Shown here: piece by piece, positions 24,871 to 31,912 of the stretch | Numbering within the stretch: position 1 is the stretch's first letter | Layout: the number at the start of each line of letters is the position of its first letter | Assembly (NCBI RefSeq): GCF_001485495.1 | Contig: NZ_BCNF01000081.1 | Location: 1 to 45,167 of the forward strand | Reading direction: 5' to 3' | DNA length: 45,167 bases | Source: Gordonia desulfuricans NBRC 100010 | GTDB lineage: Bacteria; Actinomycetota; Actinomycetes; Mycobacteriales; Mycobacteriaceae | Position numbers and translations under genes: made by a program | The notes under the pieces: generated by a model | The model's input: only the letters and a program-made list of their open reading frames with translations | Databases searched by the model: none | Told to the model about the DNA's origin: nothing

Positions 24871-24964
24871 TTCTCTTTGGTGATTGAGCCGGGACCGAGC
24901 CGGAATTCTCTTCGCTGATTGAGCCGGGACCGAGCCGGAAGGGCGAGGACCCGTGTCGAAATCC
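24871..24964 (+). repeat. 35-bp tandem duplication within a dispersed extragenic repeat
   Basis: Two adjacent 35-bp units (24871-24905 and 24906-24940), each containing TGATTGAGCCGGGACCGAGC, differ at only two positions. The second continues into AGGGCGAGGACCCGTGTCGA (about 24939-24958). The same arrangement occurs inverted at 45100-45151, and a diverged copy lies at 44993-45042. This defines a dispersed, non-coding repeat family in this genome. Confidence 0.75.
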
Positions 24965-25079
24965 GGTGAGTCGACGATGTCGGTGAGCACCTCGAACGCA
25001 GGCCGTCCATCGAGTCGGGACGGTTGCGTCTCGACCGATCCGACGAGCTCGAGCCGGCGGACCGAGGACGACGGCCTGC

Positions 25080-25985
25080 CTAAGCCCGCCCGACCCTTCG
25101 ACGCAACCGATAAGCACACGGGCGATAGACGAGAAGCGCGAGGCCCACCACCACGGCGATCCCGGCGGCGGTCACCACCTGCCGGGTGTCGGCGTAGGAC
25201 TGCCCGACGAGCAGGGGAGTGGCGACCACCGACGCCACCACGGCGAGCACCGAGAACACGCCGATTCCGCGCGGTGCCGCGGTGGCCGCATGCGGATCCG
25301 GGAGCAACGCTCCGAGGCCGATCACGATCAGCACCGACATCACCACGTCGCTCGGCCGATGCCAGCCGTCGGCGATCAGCCCGAACGCGATCACCGATGC
25401 CCACGTACCACCGAGTGCGATGACGACCGGCCGCAACCACTTGGGCGCGGCGGCGATGAGTACGACGACACACGACATGACGGCGGCGGTGTGTCCACTG
25501 GGTGCGGAGTTCGAGGTCTCGACGATCCAGTCGTGCAGTTGCGGTCGCGGAAGGACCACGTCCCGCAGGAACCGCACCACCAGGATCACGACGGGCGGGA
25601 AGGCGAGCAGCACGGCCGTGCGGCCCAGCGTCGGACAGATCCGCGACTGTCCGGTGATGCCGGGGATCAGGCTGCCGGCGATGGCCAGGGCGGCCGCGAC
25701 GAGCCACACCTTGGGATCGGTCACGGCGTCGACAGTGAGCAGATGGGGTACATGTGCCACTGCCGACGAACTGCGCACGGCGTCGAGGACGTACTGGTCG
25801 ACGAGCTGACCGAACGACGTCCAGATCGCCACGGCGTAGACACCGCCGGCGAGCACCAGTGCGATGACGGCCAGGGCGATCGATCCGCCGACGCCCGGGG
25901 TGCCTCGACCGGCACCGCCACCGGCGCTGCGACCACGGTAGGGATCGACACCACCGTTCTGTGGCGCCGTTGCCAGGACACTCAT
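25080..25985 (-). CDS. PAP2-family membrane phosphatase
   Basis: A 301-residue multi-pass membrane protein of the type 2 phosphatidic acid phosphatase superfamily. The catalytic motifs are in order: RDVVLPRP (first motif, Lys replaced by Arg), NSAPSGHTAAVMS (PSGH) and DGWHRPSDVVMS (H-x-x-x-D). Six or more hydrophobic segments surround them. Such enzymes remove phosphate from lipid or polyprenyl pyrophosphates on the outer face of the membrane. I start it at the ATG at 25985, after which a Gly/Arg-rich cytoplasmic tail leads into the first membrane helix. It is divergent from the amine-utilisation operon. Confidence 0.85.
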   Translation of the reverse strand: MSVLATAPQNGGVDPYRGRSAGGGAGRGTPGVGGSIALAVIALVLAGGVYAVAIWTSFGQLVDQYVLDAVRSSSAVAHVPHLLTVDAVTDPKVWLVAAALAIAGSLIPGITGQSRICPTLGRTAVLLAFPPVVILVVRFLRDVVLPRPQLHDWIVETSNSAPSGHTAAVMSCVVVLIAAAPKWLRPVVIALGGTWASVIAFGLIADGWHRPSDVVMSVLIVIGLGALLPDPHAATAAPRGIGVFSVLAVVASVVATPLLVGQSYADTRQVVTAAGIAVVVGLALLVYRPCAYRLRRRVGRA

Positions 25986-26067
25986 GGATCCGAGGCTAGG
26001 GGATGAGCCTGGGAGAACCCTGGGTCCGACCCGTGGATGGCCGGCCACTTCTCATGTTGCGGGTGAT

Positions 26068-26110
26068 TAAACACACGCGACATTCAGTGGAAACATCCGC
26101 TGCGTCTAAT
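26068..26110 (+). promoter_or_regulatory. Probable promoter of the amine-utilisation operon with weak GlnR-like pattern
   Basis: A -10-like TCTAAT (26105-26110) lies about 122 bp before the cupin start; no good -35 is present, suggesting activation. Just upstream, three pentamers at an 11-bp period (TAAAC 26068-26072, GACAT 26079-26083, GAAAC 26090-26094) loosely resemble a GlnR site. The middle one departs from consensus, so this is weak evidence. Confidence 0.35.
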
Positions 26111-26132
26111 AACAGGCAACAAGTTTCCTACG

Positions 26133-26150
26133 GTGATCCAAACGGATCAC
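26133..26150. promoter_or_regulatory. Perfect palindrome in the leader of the amine-utilisation operon
   Basis: GTGATCC-AAAC-GGATCAC is a perfect 7-bp inverted repeat. It lies just downstream of the expected transcription start and about 80 bp before the cupin ATG, a suitable roadblock position for a repressor. A related half site (ACGGATCAC) occurs at 33423-33431, between the -35 and -10 of the gmaS-like gene promoter. The XRE-cupin regulator at 38109-38795 is one candidate binder. Confidence 0.5.
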
Positions 26151-26231
26151 TTCGCCCATCCGAGAAGAGCTTCCCCGTCCGACATCGCCCACGACCCCCG
26201 AGATCGGCACAACAAGAAGGAGAACACACCC

Positions 26232-26615
26232 ATGACCGTTGAGACCGGCAGCGCCGTCGAGTTCCTCGTCACCCCCGACGCCTGGAAGAGCCTGCCCAAG
26301 ATGCCGGAGGCGGAATACCCCGGCACCGAGGGCTTCATCGGCGACGTCTACGAGAACCCGGGCGGCAGCGTGATGTGCTCGGGCTACTTCGAGCTCCGCC
26401 ACACCGACGCACCTCTGTACTACGAGTACGAGTACGACGAGATGAAGGTCGTCCTCGAGGGTGAGTTCCTGTTGGAGAACAAGGAGACCGGCCAGAAGAC
26501 CGTCGCCAAGAAGCACGACGCGATCTTCTTCCCGAAGGGTTCCAAGATCTACTTCACCACTCCCGACTACGCACTGGCCTTCTACGCGGGCCACCGCGAC
26601 TCGACCCTGCTCTGA
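26232..26615 (+). CDS. EutQ-like single-domain cupin
   Basis: A 127-residue cupin. The barrel motifs are visible as ELRHTDAPLYYEYEYDEMKV followed by LEGEFLLENKETGQ and KHDAIFFPKGSKIYF. The usual metal-ligand positions are partly replaced (EYEYDEMK instead of H-x-H-x-x-x-x-E), so metal binding is uncertain. It resembles the cupin of ethanolamine-utilisation protein EutQ. It is the first gene of the operon, has a strong ribosome site (AAGGAG at 26216-26221), and ends 5 bp before dmmA. The position suggests a helper or substrate-binding role for the demethylase complex; no reaction can be assigned. Confidence 0.8.
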   Translation: MTVETGSAVEFLVTPDAWKSLPKMPEAEYPGTEGFIGDVYENPGGSVMCSGYFELRHTDAPLYYEYEYDEMKVVLEGEFLLENKETGQKTVAKKHDAIFFPKGSKIYFTTPDYALAFYAGHRDSTLL

Positions 26616-26620
26616 GTCTC

Positions 26621-27244
26621 GTGTCGACCGCCGAACTGTCCGCCGACATCTCGGCGGGTACCCGCACGCAGCTCCCGTTCACCAGCATTCCCGAATGGGC
26701 TCGTCCGACAACCGATTCCGACGGGAACACCGAGATCCCGGCACCGCAGTGCACCGGATCGTCGTATCTTCTCGTCGGGATCGGTCCGGCGGCGGCCGCG
26801 GTGACGTCGGCGTGGGCACCGGCCCTCGCCGGCGTTCCGGGCCGCCTGATCGAGGCGGCCGACGCCGACACCGCGGTCGACGCCCTCGCCGCCGCACTGG
26901 CCGAGGCCACCGTCGGGGTCCGGGTCTTGCTGACCGGCCCCATCGGGGCATGCCTGTCGGCCCGGGCCACGGCTGTTGCGGCCGGTGTCGAGGACGACGA
27001 GATCCAGGTCGTCCCAGTCGGTTCCGGCCCGATCGACGTGTTCTGTTCGCACTGCCGCACCATCACCACCGCCGACGCCGGGCTGGACGCGATCGTCGAC
27101 TGTGCCGGGTGTGACCGCGGATTGCTCGTCTACTACCACGTGTCCCGGCGCTCGGGCAGCTTCCTCGGCTTCATGGCCGACGCCGAGACCACACCTGCCG
27201 CGACCGCACCCCCCGACAACCCTTCCCAGGAGTCACCGGCATGA
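26621..27244 (+). CDS. dmmA: Dimethylamine monooxygenase subunit A-like protein
   Basis: A 207-residue protein resembling the small subunit of dimethylamine monooxygenase (DmmA). The N-terminal alpha/beta part contains SYLLVGIGPAAAAVTSAWAP and VGVRVLLTGPIGACLSARAT. The C-terminus has a zinc-ribbon-like pair, CSHC (about 142-145) and CAGC (about 161-164), followed by the characteristic VYYHVSRRSGSFLGF. It is homologous over its whole length to the C-terminal half of the fused protein encoded at 28230-29786 (SFLVLAIG, TRILVAGG, CAHC, CPGC, SAALGSFLG). The start is a GTG five bases after the cupin stop, and its stop overlaps the dmmB ATG. Confidence 0.75.
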   Translation: MSTAELSADISAGTRTQLPFTSIPEWARPTTDSDGNTEIPAPQCTGSSYLLVGIGPAAAAVTSAWAPALAGVPGRLIEAADADTAVDALAAALAEATVGVRVLLTGPIGACLSARATAVAAGVEDDEIQVVPVGSGPIDVFCSHCRTITTADAGLDAIVDCAGCDRGLLVYYHVSRRSGSFLGFMADAETTPAATAPPDNPSQESPA

Positions 27245-28233
27245 CCCTTGTGACCGACGCCGGCGCCACCCCCGACACCGCGCCCGCACCGGACGGAACC
27301 CTGCAGCTCGTCGTCACCGCCATCACCCGGCCCGGCGCCGACATCGCGACCTTCACCCTCGCCGACCCGGCGGGCAGGCCGCTGCCCGCATTCCCCCCGG
27401 GCAGTCACCTGGTGGTGCAGGCGGGCACCAAGACCAACGCCTACAGCCTCACCTCCGACGGCACGCACCCCGGTCACTACTCGATCTCGGTGTTGCGTGT
27501 GGATGACGGTGACGGTGGTTCGCGCTGGCTGCACGAGCATCTGAACCCGGGTGACTCGCTGTCGGTTCGGTTGCCGCGCAGTGCTTTCGCACCGCTGGCC
27601 CGCGCCCGCAAACACCTGCTGATCGCCGCCGGGATCGGTGTCACCCCCGTCGTCTCGCACCTGCGTGCGGCCCGACGCTGGGGCCGTCGGACCCAGGTGC
27701 TCTACACCTACCGCCCCGACAACGCCGCGCATGTCGACGACGTCGTCGAACTCACCGACGGCGCCGCCGAACTGTTCACCGGCCGTGCACAATTCCTGCC
27801 CCGCCTCGACGCCGCACTGCGCGAGCAGCCGATCGGAACCCACCTCTACGTGTGCGGTCCGGGCACGCTGATCGACCACGTGGTGTCCGCGGCCACCGCA
27901 GCGGGCTGGCCCGCATCACGAATCCACTTCGAGCGCTTCGGAATCGACGCCCTGGACGCCGGTGATCCGTTCACCGTGCGCCTGAGCGCCACCGACCGTA
28001 TCCTCGACGTACCGTCGGGCACCAGCATGCTCGAGGCCATGGAGGCCGCGGGCGTCAGCGTGCCCAATCTGTGCCGACAGGGAGTGTGCGGCGAATGTCG
28101 TATACCGGTGTCGGCGGGCACACCCATCCACCGAGACCTGTACCTGACCGACGACGAGAAGACCGCCTGCGACGCCGTCATGCCGTGCGTGTCGCGGGCC
28201 GCCGACGGAGCCACCCTGGAGGTACCGCTGTGA
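27241..28233 (+). CDS. dmmB: Flavin/2Fe-2S reductase subunit of the demethylase (first copy)
   Basis: A 330-residue phthalate-dioxygenase-reductase-like protein. The N-terminal flavin barrel carries TNAYSLTS, where the usual Arg of the R-x-Y-S-L motif is Asn. The NAD(P)H-binding domain starts at AAGIGVTPVVSHL (about 123-135) and ends with YVCGPGTLID. The C-terminal plant-type ferredoxin domain has NLCRQGVCGECRIP (Cys at about 278, 283 and 286) and the fourth Cys in MPCVSRA (about 316). It should pass electrons from NAD(P)H through flavin and the Fe-S cluster to the heme subunit. It overlaps dmmA and the fusion gene by four bases at each end. Confidence 0.85.
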   Translation: MTLVTDAGATPDTAPAPDGTLQLVVTAITRPGADIATFTLADPAGRPLPAFPPGSHLVVQAGTKTNAYSLTSDGTHPGHYSISVLRVDDGDGGSRWLHEHLNPGDSLSVRLPRSAFAPLARARKHLLIAAGIGVTPVVSHLRAARRWGRRTQVLYTYRPDNAAHVDDVVELTDGAAELFTGRAQFLPRLDAALREQPIGTHLYVCGPGTLIDHVVSAATAAGWPASRIHFERFGIDALDAGDPFTVRLSATDRILDVPSGTSMLEAMEAAGVSVPNLCRQGVCGECRIPVSAGTPIHRDLYLTDDEKTACDAVMPCVSRAADGATLEVPL

Positions 28234-29786
28234 CCCTCATCGACACCCCCGCCCTCGCACCCACCGCCGAGCTGGTGGGCGGCTTCCCCTTCCCGTTCCC
28301 GGAGGACCGCTACCGCTACAGCACCAACGTGGAGCCGGCCGGCGAGCCGCGCGCCACCCCGGTCGGCACCTGGGGTGATGCGATCGTCGACATCGACGCC
28401 GACTATCGCCACGAACTCGACTCTCGCGCATCTATTCTCGCTACCGACCCCAGCCGTCATGCCGTGCTGCCACACATGGTGCCGGCCACGTGGGATGCGA
28501 TGCTCACCCTGATGCGGGAGCTGTCGACGTCGTACCCGGAGACCATGCACCTGGAGTCGCTGGGCCCCGACACCTGGCGCTGGCGCAACGACCTGCTCGG
28601 CATCACCCAGGAGTTCCGCTACGGCGACGCCGCCACCCTGCCCGAAGAACCGTTGCGCTACATCACCGGTCAGGTGCAAGAAGATATCGCTCTGCTCGAT
28701 CAGCGGTCGGATCAGCTGTTCGTCGACGCCGGGGTGGTGACCTTCGCGGCCGACTGGAGCTTCGGCTTCGACGTCGGCATGAGCTTCCTGGAGATCCACG
28801 GCCCGGTCCCGCGGGTGCGCCAGATGGGGGTGATCACCCGCGCCCACGAGTTCCTCAAGCGACTGCAACCCCACGAGCCGTACCGGCGTACCAACTGGAC
28901 CCTCACCATCGACCGCCGGCTGGACGTGTCCACCGAGATCTACCCCGAGTGGGGTCCCGACCGCGAGACCATCCAGACCGTCGACGACGCCGAGTTCGGG
29001 CGCCGCGTCCACCTGCGGGTGGAGGTGCAGCACCTCATCCGTCTCGCCGACTCCGGCGCCCTGATGTTCCTGATCCGCACCTACATGCTCTCCCTGGAAC
29101 AGCTCGCCACCGTGGAACCGTGGCGGGCCCGTGCCGCCGAGGTGCTCGCCGAACTGCCCGACGACATGGCCGATTACAAGGGCATCATCAAGTATCGGGA
29201 TCGCGCTGCCGCGTGGCTTCGTGCCGCGGCCCCCGCCCCGACTCCGCCCCCGCTCGGTCTGCCCGCCTGGCCCACCTCGCCGCCGGAGGTCGACGTCACC
29301 GGTGCCTCCTTTCTCGTCCTCGCGATCGGCACCGACGACGACGCCGTGCTCGCCGGGAACATCGCCCGCAGCTGGGTGAACACCGCAACCAATGCGGGCC
29401 CCACCCGACTGCTGGTCCTCGATTCCCTCACCGAGCCAGACGATCTCGGTGCACTACGGCAGTCGCTCGCCGAGGCCCGCACCGGCACCAGGATCCTCGT
29501 CGCCGGCGGCCAGTACGACGTGATGACCGCACTGGCCATCGCCCGCGCGGCCGGTGCCATCGCCGCCGAGCTCGCCGCCTTCGTCACCCACACCCGCGAC
29601 CTACCGTTGTACTGCGCACACTGCGCCGGGACGAATCGGGTGGCCGGTGCCCCGGGCGAGGTGGTCGTCTGCCCGGGTTGCGGTGTCGCCGTGGAGATCC
29701 ACGCGCATCACTCGGCGGCGTTGGGCAGCTTCCTGGGTAGCGCCGCAGAACCTGCGGCATCGGCAGCGGCGGGGGAGGACGCATGA
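28230..29786 (+). CDS. dmmC: Heme-dependent N-demethylase (DUF3445) fused to a DmmA-like domain
   Basis: A 518-residue two-part protein. Residues 1-333 form a DUF3445 / heme-dependent oxidative N-demethylase alpha-like module: PFPFPEDRYRYSTNVEPA, TWRWRNDLLGITQEFRYG, VDAGVVTFAADWSFGFDVGM, YRRTNWTLTIDRRLDVSTE and DYKGIIKYRDRAAAWL. A Pro-rich linker (about 333-350) leads to a complete DmmA-like domain with CAHC (about 462-465) and CPGC (about 480-483). Known relatives use heme, O2 and reductase electrons to demethylate dimethylamine, releasing formaldehyde and methylamine. The GTG start and the stop each overlap the neighbouring genes by four bases. The fusion joins what should be the C subunit of one A-B-C unit to the A subunit of the next. 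Confidence 0.82.
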   Translation: MTLIDTPALAPTAELVGGFPFPFPEDRYRYSTNVEPAGEPRATPVGTWGDAIVDIDADYRHELDSRASILATDPSRHAVLPHMVPATWDAMLTLMRELSTSYPETMHLESLGPDTWRWRNDLLGITQEFRYGDAATLPEEPLRYITGQVQEDIALLDQRSDQLFVDAGVVTFAADWSFGFDVGMSFLEIHGPVPRVRQMGVITRAHEFLKRLQPHEPYRRTNWTLTIDRRLDVSTEIYPEWGPDRETIQTVDDAEFGRRVHLRVEVQHLIRLADSGALMFLIRTYMLSLEQLATVEPWRARAAEVLAELPDDMADYKGIIKYRDRAAAWLRAAAPAPTPPPLGLPAWPTSPPEVDVTGASFLVLAIGTDDDAVLAGNIARSWVNTATNAGPTRLLVLDSLTEPDDLGALRQSLAEARTGTRILVAGGQYDVMTALAIARAAGAIAAELAAFVTHTRDLPLYCAHCAGTNRVAGAPGEVVVCPGCGVAVEIHAHHSAALGSFLGSAAEPAASAAAGEDA

Positions 29787-30802
29787 CCGTCACCGACCCG
29801 AGAGCCGCCGAATCCTCCTCGACCCATCTGCATCCCGGATACTCGACGGGCCCGCGTGCCATGCGGGTGGTGGAGCTGCGACCGCTCACCGAGACCATCA
29901 CGCACTTCCGGTTCGTCCCGCTCGATGCCCCCGGCTCCATGCTCACCCCCTTTCAGCCGGGCAGTCATGTGATCGTGTCGGCCGGGGAGCATCGCAACGC
30001 CTACTCCCTGGTCGACGACGGGCTGTTCCCCACCTCGTACGGCATCTCGGTGCTGCGCCGCGGCGCGGGTGGGGGCTCGGACTGGTTGCACGACACCGTG
30101 ACCGTGGGAACCGTCCTCGAGATCGAGGGCCCGCGTTCGATGTTCGCGCCGATCGCCAACCAGCACCATGCGCTGCTGGTGGCCGGCGGGATCGGGATCA
30201 CCCCGATCCTCTCGCACGCCCGCGCCATCGTCCGCGACGGCGGCACCGCCGACATCGTCTACTCCTATCGGCCGGGGCATGCCGCCCACCTCGACGAGGT
30301 GCGTGCCCTCTCGGCCCGCGACGGCATCACGCTGCACGAGGCGACCTCCGTCGACGAGACCGTGGCGGCACTGCGGGCCCGGTTCGCCTTGCAACCGTTG
30401 GGAACCCACGCCTATGCGTGTGGTCCCGGCCCGTTGCTCGACTCCTACGCCGAGCTGGCCGCCGCGGCCGGCTGGCCGGGTGCCCGCGTGCATTCCGAAC
30501 GATTCACCGCCCCCGAGCAGGATCCGGGCGAACCGTTCTCGGTGCGCATCGCGGCCACCGGAGAGACCATCGACGTCCCGGCGGGCGTCTCGCTGCTACA
30601 GCGCCTGCTCGACAACGGGATCGCCGTGCCCAATCTGTGTCGCCAGGGTGTGTGCGGGGAATGCCGTATCCCGGTGTCCTCCGGTGAGGTGTTGCACCGT
30701 GACTTCGTCCTGTCCGACGAGGAGAAGGCCGCCGGAGATTCCATGCTGTGCTGCGTGTCCCGCGCGCACGAGGCCACCACCGAACTCGAGGTGAACCCAT
30801 GA
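29783..30802 (+). CDS. dmmB: Flavin/2Fe-2S reductase subunit of the demethylase (second copy)
   Basis: A 339-residue paralogue of the reductase at 27241-28233 with the same three domains: flavin barrel (HRNAYSLVDDG, again Asn in place of Arg), nucleotide domain (VAGGIGITPILSH, then YACGPGPLLDSY) and ferredoxin domain (NLCRQGVCGECRIP, fourth Cys in MLCCVSRA). A Cys-Cys pair replaces Pro-Cys at the fourth ligand. It overlaps the fusion gene upstream and the second heme-subunit gene downstream by ATGA junctions. Two separate reductases in one operon suggest two distinct demethylase complexes or one larger hetero-complex. Confidence 0.85.
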   Translation: MTVTDPRAAESSSTHLHPGYSTGPRAMRVVELRPLTETITHFRFVPLDAPGSMLTPFQPGSHVIVSAGEHRNAYSLVDDGLFPTSYGISVLRRGAGGGSDWLHDTVTVGTVLEIEGPRSMFAPIANQHHALLVAGGIGITPILSHARAIVRDGGTADIVYSYRPGHAAHLDEVRALSARDGITLHEATSVDETVAALRARFALQPLGTHAYACGPGPLLDSYAELAAAAGWPGARVHSERFTAPEQDPGEPFSVRIAATGETIDVPAGVSLLQRLLDNGIAVPNLCRQGVCGECRIPVSSGEVLHRDFVLSDEEKAAGDSMLCCVSRAHEATTELEVNP

Positions 30803-31854
30803 CGCTCGCCCGATCAGAACCGCAGATCCTCGACGGGACGCAACCTCTCTCGGCGGCCGCGCAGGCCTACCTGGGGCAGCCGGTCGACCATCTGTCCAAC
30901 ATCCCGTGGCCGTTCCCGGACGAGCTGGAGGAGTTCGCCTACTCGGTCAACGTCGAACCCGCCCGCATCCCGCGCCGTACCCGGGGCGGCGAATGGGGCC
31001 GGTATCTGGTCGATCTCGGCGGCGCCGAGTACGTCGACTACATGCGGGAGCGGCGCCGGATCCTCGACACCGACCCCACCCGGGTGCGGATCCGGCCGGG
31101 GATGGACGTCGCCTGCTGGGATCTGCTGCTGTACTACCTGCGCGATCTCGCGCTCTCCTATCCCGACGTGATGCATCTCACCGAAGGCGCCGACCGGCGC
31201 TTTCACTGGGTCAACGAGCTGCTCGGAACCGATCAGGAATTCGTTCTCGGTGAGCTCGACACCCTGCCGTCGCACCCGCTGGACTTCCTCGCCCGCGAGG
31301 TTCCCGACGACCTGCTGCTGGTGATCGAACGCGACGGGCGCCTCTACTTCGACGCCGGTGTGGTCACCTTCGCCGCGGCCTGGTCGGTGGGCTTCGACGT
31401 GGGGATGGACATGTACGAAATCCATGCTCCGGTACCGGGTTTGACGCGTTCGGGGATCGTCGACCGGGCCGAGCAGTTCCTCCGCAGGCTGCCCGCCGAC
31501 CAGGTCTACCGCCGGGTCAACTGGACGCTGTCGGCGTCGGATTCACACCTGCTCGACGTGAGCCTGGAGCAGTTGCCGGCGTGGCGCGATCACGTGCCGG
31601 CGATGGTCGCCGACGCCGACTTCGGCCGGGCCCGTCTGCGTATCGAATTGGAGCATTTTGTCCGGTTGCCGACCTCCGGTGCCGTGACGTTCAATATTCG
31701 CACGTTCATGGCCTCCCTCGAGGAGGTGCGACGGATCCCCGAGTGGGCCGGTCAACTGGCGACCGTCATCGAGACGCTCGACCCGGATATCGCCGCCTAC
31801 AAGGGATTTCTGGACTATCGCGACGACGTGGTCGCCTATCTCCGCGGGCAATGA
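30799..31854 (+). CDS. dmmC: Heme-dependent N-demethylase (DUF3445), second copy
   Basis: A 351-residue stand-alone DUF3445 protein. Aligned pieces with the fused copy are WPFPDELEEFAYSVNVEPA, FHWVNELLGTDQEFVLG, FDAGVVTFAAAWSVGFDVGM, YRRVNWTLSASDSHLLDVS and AAYKGFLDYRDDVVAYLRG. The two proteins are clearly paralogous but strongly diverged in the first 50 residues and in surface loops, so substrate preference may differ. The ATG at 30799 overlaps the reductase stop. It has no fused A domain; the A subunit for this unit would be the one fused to the first heme protein. The gene ends the coupled run, 58 bp before the ammonium channel gene. Confidence 0.82.
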   Translation: MTLARSEPQILDGTQPLSAAAQAYLGQPVDHLSNIPWPFPDELEEFAYSVNVEPARIPRRTRGGEWGRYLVDLGGAEYVDYMRERRRILDTDPTRVRIRPGMDVACWDLLLYYLRDLALSYPDVMHLTEGADRRFHWVNELLGTDQEFVLGELDTLPSHPLDFLAREVPDDLLLVIERDGRLYFDAGVVTFAAAWSVGFDVGMDMYEIHAPVPGLTRSGIVDRAEQFLRRLPADQVYRRVNWTLSASDSHLLDVSLEQLPAWRDHVPAMVADADFGRARLRIELEHFVRLPTSGAVTFNIRTFMASLEEVRRIPEWAGQLATVIETLDPDIAAYKGFLDYRDDVVAYLRGQ

Positions 31855-31912
31855 CGCCCGTTTCCTGACCGATCCACGAGATCCCCGATCAGAAAGACCC
31901 GAGGACACCCCT

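Noticed and set aside
24871..24940. Possible CRISPR repeats or attachment sites
   Set aside because: Only two adjacent 35-bp copies with no spacer, and the same unit is dispersed elsewhere; no integrase is nearby.
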